From positions 1,364,001-1,428,000 of the forward strand of contig NZ_CP022736.1 in NCBI RefSeq assembly GCF_002257565.1: a stretch of 64,000 nucleotides of DNA, read 5' to 3'. The notes beneath the pieces are model-generated. The model was not told where the DNA came from. It saw only the letters and a list, made by a program, of their open reading frames with translations, and did no database searches. Origin of the DNA: Herbaspirillum sp. meg3 (GTDB taxonomy: Bacteria > Pseudomonadota > Gammaproteobacteria > Burkholderiales > Burkholderiaceae_D). This document shows, in pieces, positions 51,694-60,589 of this stretch. Positions within the stretch are counted from its first letter, which is position 1; each line of letters starts with the position of its first letter. A program made the translations under genes and the position numbers.

Positions 51694-52764
51694 CTAGGAA
51701 ATGGTGACAGGTTCATTGGAATCGGTGACGCGCGGTTCTCTTGCGGTGAACACGACACGGTCACGCAGACGGCCACCGTAAGTCGCCGTGAAGCTGGCGA
51801 TAAATGCACCGCACAAGAGCGCAACGAACATCCATAGCGAGCCGTAAGCCGCTGCCTTGCGTGCCGTGTCGGCGGCTGACTTTGCCTTTGTTGCGGCGTC
51901 GTCGATGTTTTGCTTATACGTCGCAAACTTGTCGCTTACGCGCTTTTCAGCATCGGCCTGGCTCATCCCGGTGCGTCGTGCCACCAATTGTGCGAGATAG
52001 GTTTTATCAGCATCGGGCAGGGCGCCGGTACGCAATGCATTGGCGAAGATGCGCATCACTTCGGCACGTTGGCCCGGTGTGACGGAATTGTCGCGGCCAT
52101 CAGCCAAAGGCGCGATGCCGGGCGCAGCGTCCGAACCAGGAGCTGCTGGTGCGCCGACCAAGCCTGCTGAAGCGGCTGGAGCCGATGAAGCTGGTGTGGC
52201 AGGACGGAACAGTGAGTCGATGAAATAGCCCGACATGTCAGCTGTGCCGGCGGTGTCGCCAGCGTTGGCATCGGGCGCCATCGCAGCGGCGCCGACGGTG
52301 CCGGTTGCTACCACTGTTGCCCCTGCAGAGCCTGCGACTTTGGCGCCGCCCGACAGCACGCTGCCGACTGCGCTGCTCAACAAGGCGGCAGTAGCCAGCG
52401 ACGCCACCGCCCACGCCAGAAAGCCGTGCGCTGTATCGCGGAAATACACTTCTTCCGTGTGAACGTTAGCCCACTTCACGCGCAGCCGTCCGGCGATGTA
52501 GCCACCAATGGCGGATGCCGCGATTTGCGTAAAAGTAATCCAACCGATGGTTGAATAGCCTATAGTCTGGGCACTGAGTCCGCTACCCGACCACGGCGAC
52601 ACGGATGAAAACCCGAGGCCGAAGCCGAGGATGACGAGAATGAACGACAACGCCGCTGCGGCAAATGCGCCGGCGAGGATGGCTCCCCAGGACACGCCTG
52701 AAGAGGCGGACCCGCTCGCCTCTATGGCCCCGACGTCCGGGTCATGCAGAGTACGATTTATCAT
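51694..52764 (-). CDS. Membrane protein of unknown function
   Basis: Protein of 356 aa. Helices lie at about 25-52, 68-92, 110-135 and 310-332; the C-terminal half has an alpha-helical charged stretch (AATKAKSAADTARKAA) resembling a coiled coil. A long Ala/Gly/Pro-rich loop (about 140-215) separates them. Similar proteins occur in Burkholderiales next to stress-related genes, as far as I recall, but no function is known. AGGAG precedes ATG 52764. It is followed immediately by a 24-aa hydrophobic peptide gene, and the pair ends at the terminator at 51543-51575. Confidence 0.72.
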   Translation of the reverse strand: MINRTLHDPDVGAIEASGSASSGVSWGAILAGAFAAAALSFILVILGFGLGFSSVSPWSGSGLSAQTIGYSTIGWITFTQIAASAIGGYIAGRLRVKWANVHTEEVYFRDTAHGFLAWAVASLATAALLSSAVGSVLSGGAKVAGSAGATVVATGTVGAAAMAPDANAGDTAGTADMSGYFIDSLFRPATPASSAPAASAGLVGAPAAPGSDAAPGIAPLADGRDNSVTPGQRAEVMRIFANALRTGALPDADKTYLAQLVARRTGMSQADAEKRVSDKFATYKQNIDDAATKAKSAADTARKAAAYGSLWMFVALLCGAFIASFTATYGGRLRDRVVFTAREPRVTDSNEPVTIS

Positions 52765-53301
52765 GATGATCTCCTGTTATTGGTACTTGCCGTTGCCGGC
52801 TGGTAGTGGCGCCACGCAGAGAAAATGGACTCAGGAGATGAGATTGCCTGAGCCACCTGCTTTCGCATGGTCTGAACTCCGAGAATGAACCTTGGCCGGC
52901 GTTAGCGTTGGTGTCTCCGAATCCCTATCTGAGTTTTTGTCTTGCGATATGTTGGTGAATGATTTGTTGCCTGCATCGTCAAGACACAGAAAATGTACCG
53001 GCGCGATTCATCCTGAACCATAGGACGACGACGGGATATTTCGTAGGACTAGCGGAAAACGCAACAGCCTTGAGAGGAACTCTTCTGTCGGCGCAGCATG
53101 GTGCCTTGGGTGAAGGGCGACAGATGGAGCCCGGCTGCAGAGGCGAGGGATGTGCCACTAGCGTTGCAACAAGCGGTCACCGAAACTCCTCCGGAACAAG
53201 CTGGTCATCCCGCAGTCAGTAGTAGGGCGACGACGTGTCGCGATGAGATCACGACGTAGTTTGATGATCAGAACAACAGTCTTAAATAACCGGAAAGCAG
53301 C
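52765..53301. other. Gene-free region (537 bp)
   Basis: Divergent promoter region between the membrane protein and metallopeptidase genes. A frame at 52959-53222 exists but lacks a ribosome site and homology; CTCAGG-N11-CCTGAG is the only noticeable dyad. Nothing else recognised. Confidence 0.4.
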
Positions 53302-54516
53302 ATGAAGACGTTCCACTGTGATAATTGTGCAAAACAGGTTTTCTTTGAAAACACCCGTTGTGAAAACTGCGGCTGGCTATTGGGTTATCAGCCGGAGCTG
53401 CAGATCATCAGCAGCTTCACACCTGCCGACGCACCCGCTGCTGGCGATGCCGGCGCCAATGCTAACAACATCGACGGCAATACCGTTGATGGCAATACTG
53501 GCGTCAATAAGGAAGGCCATAGCGGCAATGGTAACGAGCCCAGCGGCGAGGTAAGCGGCGTCGAAAGTCCCGTATCGCGCTGGCGCAGTATCAATCCGGT
53601 CAATCAGAATCGCGTTTTCCGGCAGTGCAGCAACTATGCACAGGATGATGTTTGCAACTGGATGATTGACGACCGTGACGACAACGCGCTTTGCGCATCG
53701 TGTCGCCTGACTACCGTGATTCCCTCGCTGGAGGATCAGCAGAACCGTATCCTGTGGAAGCGGCTCGAGGTAGCAAAGCGTCGTCTGCTGCACACATTAT
53801 GGACTTTGCATCTGCAGCCGATGCCGAAGCCGGAAGACACCCTGACCGGCCTGGCGTTTGAGTTTTTACAAGATGTGCCGCACGGTGAACGTGTCCTGAC
53901 CGGTCATGCCGAAGGCGTCATCACCATCAACATTGCCGAGGCTGATCCCGCTTATCGTGAAAAAATGCGCGAACAGATGGCCGAACCGTATCGGACACTG
54001 CTCGGACATTTCCGGCATGAGAGCGGGCATTATTATTTCGACCGCCTGATTGCCAACACCGACAGGATCGTTGCTTTTCGCGCGCTGTTCGGCGACGAGA
54101 CTGTCGACTACGGCGCCAGTTTGCAACGGCACTACGACAACGGCCCGCCACTGAACTGGAATCAGCAGTTCGTCAGTCTCTACGCCAGCAGCCATCCGTG
54201 GGAAGACTGGGCAGAAACCTGGGCACATTACCTGCACATGTTCGATACGCTGGAGACCGCCTATTCCTGCGGTGTGCAATTGCGTCCCAAAAAGCACAAC
54301 GAGCAGAATCTGATCATTGATGCTTCTCCCGTGGATGCCTCGTCGTTCGACGAGCTCATCGCCGAATGGTTTGCCCTGACTTACGTGCTCAACAGCCTCA
54401 ATCGCAGCATCGGCATGCCCGATTCTTACCCCTTTACCTTGTCGACGCCGGTACTGGAGAAGCTGAAATTCGTGCATGAAGTAGTGATGCAGTATGCGCA
54501 CGGTGAGGCTGCATGA
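53302..54516 (+). CDS. Zinc-ribbon metallopeptidase (COG4307-like)
   Basis: Protein of 404 aa. The N-terminal zinc ribbon has Cys6, Cys9, Cys20 and Cys23 (FHCDNCAKQ, CENCGWL). A variable Asn/Gly/Ala-rich linker (about 45-85) follows. A second Cys set lies at 109, 118, 131 and 134. The metallopeptidase motif HExxH is H239-E240-S-G-H243 in FRHESGHYYFDRL, with the SSHPWEDWAETWAHYLHM helix giving a further ligand. It is a cytosolic protein without a signal peptide. Family function is unknown. A terminator follows at 54554. Confidence 0.85.
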   Translation: MKTFHCDNCAKQVFFENTRCENCGWLLGYQPELQIISSFTPADAPAAGDAGANANNIDGNTVDGNTGVNKEGHSGNGNEPSGEVSGVESPVSRWRSINPVNQNRVFRQCSNYAQDDVCNWMIDDRDDNALCASCRLTTVIPSLEDQQNRILWKRLEVAKRRLLHTLWTLHLQPMPKPEDTLTGLAFEFLQDVPHGERVLTGHAEGVITINIAEADPAYREKMREQMAEPYRTLLGHFRHESGHYYFDRLIANTDRIVAFRALFGDETVDYGASLQRHYDNGPPLNWNQQFVSLYASSHPWEDWAETWAHYLHMFDTLETAYSCGVQLRPKKHNEQNLIIDASPVDASSFDELIAEWFALTYVLNSLNRSIGMPDSYPFTLSTPVLEKLKFVHEVVMQYAHGEAA

Positions 54517-54553
54517 TGTTGTAGGCCGTAGTGTCGAAGTGCTGTGGTTCTCC

Positions 54554-54579
54554 AATGCCTGCCGTCGCAGGCATTTTTT
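54554..54579 (+). terminator. Terminator after the metallopeptidase
   Basis: AATGCCTGC-CGTC-GCAGGCATT stem followed by six T. It isolates the catalase gene from read-through. Confidence 0.92.
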
Positions 54580-54745
54580 CTTTTCCTTTCCATCCCTTCC
54601 TTTTTCCCTGCTCTTTTTTCTTGCTGAGGCTTCAGCAAATCTGACATCCAAACAAGGCATCGGCTTATGTCGCCTGGCATCGTTTACTTTTACGCTGATG
54701 ATCGGTTGGTGTGCAAACAGTCTCTTGACGTGCGTACTACCTGCC

Positions 54746-54769
54746 TCGAGGTACTTCGTATTACCTCGA
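54746..54769. promoter_or_regulatory. Catalase operator candidate
   Basis: TCGAGGTA-CTTCGTAT-TACCTCGA, a perfect 8-bp dyad (24 bp in all), 82 bp before the catalase start; TTGACG at 54725-54730 may be the -35. No OxyR-type ATAG pattern was seen. Confidence 0.55.
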
Positions 54770-54850
54770 TTCTGGTACCGGTCATCGTCTTGTTGCAATG
54801 CTGCTGCAGCCATGCCCGATGCCTCATTTACCGTTATAGGGATGTCGATC

Positions 54851-57256
54851 ATGGCAAGCAAGAAATCCACAAACGAAGGTGCGGGCTCGGTACTGGGCAC
54901 GATGTCGGGAGCTGCCGTAGTCGGCGCCGGCGCCGGCAAGAAAAGTATTTCCGCCGATTTGCTCAAGAAGGTAACTGGCACCGCGGCGCTGGCCGGCTCT
55001 ATTGCCGACAACGGGAACAAACCGCAGGAGTTTGCGGCGGCACGTGAAGACGTCGGAGTACCGTCCGCCGGCGTGACTGCCAAACCGGTATCGCCGCTGG
55101 TGAGCGCCGGCAGCGTCAGCGAATCGGTCTCCTCAGAGAAGGTCGGTGCTGGAGTTCCCAAGCCGGGCGAAAACGCGGTCACCGGCAATCTTGATCGGGT
55201 GCGGGTCGATTCCGGCGCGCAGGCGCTGACGACAAATCAGGGCGTGCCCATTGCCGACAACCAGAACTCCCTCAAGATCGGCGCACGCGGGCCCACTGCG
55301 CTGGAAGATTTCATCCTGCGCGAAAAAATCACCCACTTCGACCATGAGCGTATCCCGGAGCGCGTCGTGCATGCACGCGGTTCGGCGGCGCATGGCTATT
55401 TCGAATCGTATGGTGACTTCAGCGAGTTGACGCGTGCGGCACCCTTTGCTGCAGCCGGCAAGCGCACGCCGGTATTTGTGCGATTTTCTACCGTGGCAGG
55501 CGGCGCCGGCTCTGCCGATACCGTGCGTGACGTGCGCGGCTTCGCCGTCAAGTTCTATACCGACGAGGGTAACTGGGATCTGGTAGGCAATAACATCCCG
55601 GTATTCTTCATTCAGGATGCAATGAAGTTTCCTGATCTGGTGCATGCCCTCAAACCGGAGCCGCATTTCGGCATGCCCCAGGCGTCCAGCGCGCACGATA
55701 CGTTCTGGGATTTCGTATCGCTGATGCCGGAGTCGACGCACATGCTGCTATGGCAAATGTCGGACCGCGCGATCCCGCGCAGCTACCGCATGATGCAAGG
55801 ATTCGGCGTGCACACTTTCCGTCTGGTGAACGCCGCCGGGGAATCGGTATTTTGCAAATTTCATTGGACGCCGCTGGCGGGTACGCATTCGCTGGCCTGG
55901 GATGAGGCCGTCAAAATCGGCGGTGCGGATCCAGACTATCACCGGCGTGATTTGTGGGAAGCTATCGAAGCCGGCCATGCGCCGGAATGGGAGCTGAGCC
56001 TGCAAGTCTTCACGGAAGAACAGGCCGCGAATTTTGACTTCGACGTGCTCGATCCGACCAAGCTGATACCCGAAGAGCTGGTGCCGCTGACGCCGGTTGG
56101 CAGGATGGTTCTCGATCGTAACCCGGACAATTTTTTCGCGGAAACCGAGCAGGTCGCGTTTTGCACGGCACATGTGGTGCCGGGTATCGATTTCAGCAAC
56201 GATCCGCTGTTGCAAGGGCGTATTCATTCGTATCTGGATACGCAGATCAGCCGCCTCGGCGGTGTCAATTTTCACGAACTGCCGATCAACGCGCCCTTGG
56301 CTCCGGTGCACAATAACCAGCGCGATGGCATGCACCGCCAGGCGGTGCATCGGGGACGCGTATCGTATGAGCCCAACTCACTCGGGGGCGGCTGTCCGTT
56401 TCAGGCGGGTGCGGCCGGTTTCAGCAGTTTTCCGCAAGCGGAGCAGGGCGACAAATTGCGCATCAAGCCGGAGAAATTCGCGGATCACTATTCGCAGGCA
56501 AAGCTGTTCTGGAACAGCCAGTCTGTTCCAGAACAGATGCACATCATCAAGGCTTTCCGTTTTGAGCTGACGCGTGTGCAGACACCGGCAATCCGCCAGC
56601 GCGTGGTGTCCCTGCTGGCCAATGTCGACGACGGCCTGGCGGAAGGTGTCGCCGCAGGACTCGGCTTTGACATGCCTGCTCCTGCGCCCGTCATAGCCGG
56701 TGCACCGGCACCAGAATATGCACCGTCGCCCGCACTGTCGTTGACCTCTTATCCTGGCGATAGCGGTATTGCCACGCGCAAGGTGGCGATTCTGGCCGCC
56801 GACGGCGTCGATACGGTCGTCTTGGGAAAAATCTATGACGTCTTGCTTGAACATGGCGCGGTGCCGCGTGTCGTCGCACCGAGGCTGGGAGCCGTCAAAG
56901 GCAAGGGCGCAGCCACCTGGCAAGCCGACGTCACCATCGATGCCGCACCGTCAGCGCTCTACGATGCACTGATCGTGCCGCCGGGCGATGCTTCTGCCAT
57001 CAGCTTGTGTGGACATGGGCTGGCTATCGAATTCATCAAGGATCAGTATCGTCATTGCAAGCCCATCATGGTGCTCGACGAAGGTTCCACGATGCTGGAT
57101 CGGGCTGAGTTACCGGCGGTATTGCCGACCGGTGATCCGGATTTTTCTCTGATCCACGCCGCTTCCGGACAGCTCGATGAGGCACTCGCCCAGTTCATTC
57201 AGGCCCTGGCGGGGCCGCGCGAACTTGGCCGCGAAACCGACCCGCCGGTGGTGTGA
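54851..57256 (+). CDS. katE: Large-subunit (clade 2) catalase, KatE type
   Basis: Monofunctional heme catalase of about 801 aa. The catalytic His174 is in RVVHARGSAAHGYFE, the heme-binding Tyr in RIHSYLDTQ, and the Asn of the active site is in NIPVFFIQDAMKFPD. A C-terminal DJ-1/PfpI-like domain (about 630-780) with VAILAADGVDTV is the clade 2 hallmark. The N-terminal extension (about 1-140) is rich in Ala, Gly, Ser and longer than in E. coli KatE. ATG 54851 is used, ATG 54842 is possible; the frame reaches back to 54494 but overlaps the previous gene. It decomposes hydrogen peroxide. The genes that follow are closely packed behind it. Confidence 0.93.
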   Translation: MASKKSTNEGAGSVLGTMSGAAVVGAGAGKKSISADLLKKVTGTAALAGSIADNGNKPQEFAAAREDVGVPSAGVTAKPVSPLVSAGSVSESVSSEKVGAGVPKPGENAVTGNLDRVRVDSGAQALTTNQGVPIADNQNSLKIGARGPTALEDFILREKITHFDHERIPERVVHARGSAAHGYFESYGDFSELTRAAPFAAAGKRTPVFVRFSTVAGGAGSADTVRDVRGFAVKFYTDEGNWDLVGNNIPVFFIQDAMKFPDLVHALKPEPHFGMPQASSAHDTFWDFVSLMPESTHMLLWQMSDRAIPRSYRMMQGFGVHTFRLVNAAGESVFCKFHWTPLAGTHSLAWDEAVKIGGADPDYHRRDLWEAIEAGHAPEWELSLQVFTEEQAANFDFDVLDPTKLIPEELVPLTPVGRMVLDRNPDNFFAETEQVAFCTAHVVPGIDFSNDPLLQGRIHSYLDTQISRLGGVNFHELPINAPLAPVHNNQRDGMHRQAVHRGRVSYEPNSLGGGCPFQAGAAGFSSFPQAEQGDKLRIKPEKFADHYSQAKLFWNSQSVPEQMHIIKAFRFELTRVQTPAIRQRVVSLLANVDDGLAEGVAAGLGFDMPAPAPVIAGAPAPEYAPSPALSLTSYPGDSGIATRKVAILAADGVDTVVLGKIYDVLLEHGAVPRVVAPRLGAVKGKGAATWQADVTIDAAPSALYDALIVPPGDASAISLCGHGLAIEFIKDQYRHCKPIMVLDEGSTMLDRAELPAVLPTGDPDFSLIHAASGQLDEALAQFIQALAGPRELGRETDPPVV

Positions 57257-57257
57257 G

Positions 57258-58334
57258 ATGACGACCTCTTCCATCAAAGATCCGGTTTCTGCGATACGAA
57301 AATTTCTCGCCGCCTTACCTGTCCGGTCAGATTCGTCGGAGGACGGTCGACAAGATAGCGCCGGGCAGGTTCTGTGCGCCATGGTAGATGCCGGACTGGA
57401 TCGGCTGAGCCTTCCCGGCGGTGGACAAACCTTGCAGCGCTGGCGGGCACTTGCTGCGGTTGCCGCACACGATCTCAGTCTGGCCAAGTTGTATGAAGCC
57501 CATACCGATGCGCTGGCGATTCTTGCCGAAGCAGGGATGGAGAGCGAACAGCCTTTGCGTGTCTGGGGCGTGTGGTGCGCTGAGCCGCCGCAGGCCAGGC
57601 TGGATATTCACCATCCCGCGGCGGAAGGGGCTGGCGCTGTCGTGCTCGATGGCGTCAAAGCCTGGTGTTCGGGGGCCAACACCATTACGCACGCGGTCGT
57701 GAGTGGCTGGAACCGGGATGGGCGGCCTTGTCTGGCCGCCGTCGATCTCGACCAGTCAGGCATCACCGTAACCAACGAGGGCTGGCACGCCGTCGGTATG
57801 GCGGAAACCGCCAGCGTGGACGTCCTGTTCGACAACGTGCGCGGCGTGGCTGTCGGTGGTGCAGATTTCTATACCGGGCGGCCGGGTTTCTGGCATGGTG
57901 GCGCGGGCATCGCCGCGTGCTGGTACGGCGCAGCCGCGCAACTTGCCCTGTATCTGCGGCAGCATTTGACCGATCAGAGTAATCCGCACGCACTGGCTCA
58001 ACTGGGGCGCGCCGATGTTGCGCTCAGTGCCTGTGCGGCCAGCTTGCGTGCCGCGGCGCAGTACATCGATACAGCGCCGGCCAGTGATGCCTATCGCCTG
58101 GCAATGCGGGTACGCCTGATGGCAGAAGACGCCGCAAATCAGGTCATGCACGCCTTCGGGCGTGCGTTGGGTGCGGCGCCGTTATGCCGTGATCCCTGGG
58201 CTGCACGGATGATGGCGGACTTGCCGGTATTTTTACGCCAGAGCCATGCGGATCGCGACCTGGAAGCGCTGGCGCATTCACTCTTGCAACGCGATGGCGA
58301 AGCTGAAAATGGAGAAGAAGAATGGCAACTATAG
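57258..58334 (+). CDS. Acyl-CoA dehydrogenase-like protein
   Basis: Protein of 358 aa, about the size of an acyl-CoA dehydrogenase without its last segments. It starts one base after the catalase stop (tgagATG), so translation may be coupled. The N-terminal helical half, the middle beta domain (VKAWCSGANTITHAVVSG, then DQSGITVTNEGWHAVGMAETASVDVLFDNV) and C-terminal helices are recognisable, but the usual catalytic Glu position is not obvious, so the activity may differ. The stop overlaps the next gene by 13 bases. It may act on a thioester precursor of the same pathway. Confidence 0.78.
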   Translation: MTTSSIKDPVSAIRKFLAALPVRSDSSEDGRQDSAGQVLCAMVDAGLDRLSLPGGGQTLQRWRALAAVAAHDLSLAKLYEAHTDALAILAEAGMESEQPLRVWGVWCAEPPQARLDIHHPAAEGAGAVVLDGVKAWCSGANTITHAVVSGWNRDGRPCLAAVDLDQSGITVTNEGWHAVGMAETASVDVLFDNVRGVAVGGADFYTGRPGFWHGGAGIAACWYGAAAQLALYLRQHLTDQSNPHALAQLGRADVALSACAASLRAAAQYIDTAPASDAYRLAMRVRLMAEDAANQVMHAFGRALGAAPLCRDPWAARMMADLPVFLRQSHADRDLEALAHSLLQRDGEAENGEEEWQL

Positions 58335-59107
58335 AAGAGACCCGGCCTGAACAGATGCAGGTTGATGAGCTGCAGCCTGCATCGACCGATGAGGCGCTAT
58401 GGCGCGACGACCCACGGCTTGCACGTGTGCCTGCGGTGCACGCCGAGACATTGATTGCCGCCGGTTCGCGCGCTGTGATCGTCGCGCCACATCCGGATGA
58501 TGAGGTGCTTGGCTGCGCAGGCTTGCTGATGCATCTGGCGCAGCTTGGCCATCCGATTTTGCTGGTGGCGGTTTCCGACGGTGAAAAAAGTCACCACCAG
58601 GATTCAGTGCTGAGCCCGGGCTTGCTCTCGCATCTCCGTCCGGCGGAGACGACGCAGGCGCTGTCGCTGCTCGGTATCAGCGACATCACCATCATCCGTG
58701 CACAATTGCCCGATAGCGATGTAGCCGGGCATCGCACCAAGTTGCAGGATTTGCTGGGCGCCTATCTGTTGCCCGGAGATACCTTGTTTGCCAGCTGGCA
58801 GTTCGACGGTCATCCCGATCACGAAGCGGTCGGACAAGCATGCCGCGAAGCCGCGCGCGCACTCGGTTGCCGCCTCATCGAAATGCCAATCTGGATGTGG
58901 CACTGGCGCACTCCCGATGATGCCGGGATTCCGTGGCAACGCGCGCGCAAGCTGGAACTCGATGAACCGATGCAGGAACGCAAGAAAGCGGCGCTGGCCT
59001 GTTATCGCAGCCAGTTGGAGCCCGACCAATCGACCGGCAACGCGGCGATTTTGCCGCCGGAGGTGCTGGCGCATTTCCACCGGCCGTTTGAAGTTTTCTT
59101 TGTCTGA
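58322..59107 (+). CDS. PIG-L family deacetylase
   Basis: Zinc-dependent N-deacetylase of 261 aa. The metal site is VAPHPDDEVLGCAG (His57, Asp59, Asp60) with the third ligand in FDGHPDHEAVG. Family members (PIG-L, MshB, BshB) deacetylate N-acetylglucosaminyl compounds. It overlaps the upstream gene by 13 bases and lies 17 bp before the methyltransferase, so the set is a single operon. Cytoplasmic. The substrate may be a GlcNAc-type glycan or lipid made by the neighbouring glycosyltransferase. Confidence 0.9.
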   Translation: MATIEETRPEQMQVDELQPASTDEALWRDDPRLARVPAVHAETLIAAGSRAVIVAPHPDDEVLGCAGLLMHLAQLGHPILLVAVSDGEKSHHQDSVLSPGLLSHLRPAETTQALSLLGISDITIIRAQLPDSDVAGHRTKLQDLLGAYLLPGDTLFASWQFDGHPDHEAVGQACREAARALGCRLIEMPIWMWHWRTPDDAGIPWQRARKLELDEPMQERKKAALACYRSQLEPDQSTGNAAILPPEVLAHFHRPFEVFFV

Positions 59108-59124
59108 AAGACCTGAGCGCGGAC

Positions 59125-59808
59125 ATGCAGGCACCGACAACCATGATGACTCAGACCACACAGACCACACAGACAGCATTCACGGCTTCGCGCGATTATT
59201 TTGCCGCGCTCTATGAGCGCAGCGACGATCCCTGGCGCATTGCCGGCAACTGGTACGAGCAGCGCAAACGCAGCCTGATCATGGCGATGTTGCCGCGCGG
59301 CCGTTTTCGCCATGCCTTTGAACCGGCTTGCGGCAGTGGTGAGCTGACGGTGGATCTCGGCCGGCGCTGTGACCGCATTCTTGCGGGGGATTTCGCACAG
59401 GCGGCAGTCGATATTGCGCACGAGCGCTGGCAGCGAGCGAGTAGTTCGCGCCGCACGGAGTGCGTGGCGCGTTTTGCCTGCATGGCGGTGCCGCATCAAT
59501 GGCCTTCACAGTCGGGCGATGTATTCGACCTGATCGTCATCAGCGAATTCGCTTACTACCTCGATGACGACGCCCTGCGGACTTTGCCGGCTTTGGTCAA
59601 TGCCTCGCTGGCGCCCGACGGCGTCCTCGTGCTGTGTCATTGGAAGCGAGACTTTGCGCAGCGTCGTCATCGGACTGCAGACATCCATCAAGGCTTTGCG
59701 AATGTACCGGACTGGCATCACGCAGCGCGCTATGAAGACGCCGACTTTCTGCTTGATCTCTGGAGCCGCGAACAGCAATCGCTGGCCGAACTGGCGGAGC
59801 TGATTTAG
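59125..59808 (+). CDS. NodS-like SAM-dependent methyltransferase
   Basis: Methyltransferase of 227 aa. The start of the NodS pattern is YERSDDPWRIAGNWYEQRK (about residues 30-48), followed by the SAM motif FEPACGSGELTVDLG and the acidic DLIVISEFAYYL. NodS proteins N-methylate de-acetylated chitin oligosaccharides, so the preceding PIG-L deacetylase fits as the enzyme that exposes the amine. The N-terminus begins with a short Thr/Gln-rich repeat (QTTQTTQT) from a DNA tandem repeat; an ATG further in could be the true start. Confidence 0.86.
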   Translation: MQAPTTMMTQTTQTTQTAFTASRDYFAALYERSDDPWRIAGNWYEQRKRSLIMAMLPRGRFRHAFEPACGSGELTVDLGRRCDRILAGDFAQAAVDIAHERWQRASSSRRTECVARFACMAVPHQWPSQSGDVFDLIVISEFAYYLDDDALRTLPALVNASLAPDGVLVLCHWKRDFAQRRHRTADIHQGFANVPDWHHAARYEDADFLLDLWSREQQSLAELAELI

Positions 59809-59838
59809 AACAACGTAAAGCACACCCCTGGAGTCAAT

Positions 59839-60531
59839 ATGATCGGCGTCGTTATCCCTGTTCACAACGAAGAAGACTACCTGCGCGCTTGTCTGGCGTC
59901 GATACAGGTGGCGGCGTTGCATCCGGCGCTTGCCATGGAAGAGGTGCGGGTGATGGTGGTGCTGGATGCCTGCAGCGACAGCTCGGGCAGTATCGCCAAA
60001 GCGCTGGGGATGGATTCGATCGAAATCGCAGCGCGCAACGTCGGTCTGGCCCGCGCCGCCGGCGCTTTGCAATTGCTGGAAGCCGGAGCCCGGTGGCTTG
60101 CCTTTACCGATGCCGACAGTATGGTGTCGCATGCATGGCTGGCAGCGCAGCTTGCGCTGGAGGCCGATGCAGTGTGTGGAACCGTGGCTGTCGACGACTG
60201 GATACAGCATGGCGCGCAGGCGGAAATATTGCGACACCGTTTCGACGCATCCTATCTTGATCAGGATCAGCATCGGCATATTCATGGCGCCAACTTCGGC
60301 GTGTCGGCGGCGGCTTACCGGCAGGCTGGAGGATTCAGCGGGCTTGAGTGCGGCGAGGACGTCGCCATGGTGCAAGCCCTGATCGCCTGCGGCGCGCGCA
60401 TCTCATGGAGTGCCGCACCGCGTGTCACAACCAGCAGCAGGTTGCGCAGCCGCATGCGCGGCGGTTTCGGCGATACCTTGCGGGGGTTGATCCTGGATGA
60501 GGTAGCAGTTGCAACAGAGAAGATTGTGTGA
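59839..60531 (+). CDS. Family 2 glycosyltransferase
   Basis: Glycosyltransferase of 230 aa. The GT-A start VVIPVHNEEDYLRACLASI and the nucleotide-sugar motif WLAFTDADSMVS (DAD) are clear, with an acceptor-side FSGLECGEDVAMVQAL motif (GED). No membrane helix, so it is soluble or peripheral and transfers one sugar. Short for the family, but complete in the GT2 core. It lies 30 bp after the methyltransferase. Predicted to build the glycan that the PIG-L and NodS-like enzymes modify. Confidence 0.88.
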   Translation: MIGVVIPVHNEEDYLRACLASIQVAALHPALAMEEVRVMVVLDACSDSSGSIAKALGMDSIEIAARNVGLARAAGALQLLEAGARWLAFTDADSMVSHAWLAAQLALEADAVCGTVAVDDWIQHGAQAEILRHRFDASYLDQDQHRHIHGANFGVSAAAYRQAGGFSGLECGEDVAMVQALIACGARISWSAAPRVTTSSRLRSRMRGGFGDTLRGLILDEVAVATEKIV

Positions 60532-60540
60532 CGATACGCG

Positions 60541-60580
60541 AGAGCGTGAGAGCGTGAGAGCGTGAGAGCGTGAGAGTGCG
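60541..60580. repeat. 8-bp tandem repeat after the glycosyltransferase gene
   Basis: AGAGCGTG is repeated four times in a row with a fifth degenerate unit (AGAGTGCG). It lies between the convergent glycosyltransferase and response regulator genes, just after the stop codon. Confidence 0.9.
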
Positions 60581-60589
60581 GAGAGCCTT

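Noticed and set aside
52959..53222. 87-codon frame before the metallopeptidase
   Set aside because: No ribosome site, no homology, low-complexity tail.
54494..54850. Extension of the catalase frame over the end of the metallopeptidase
   Set aside because: Overlaps a known gene and the terminator at 54554; encodes implausible Phe-rich sequence.
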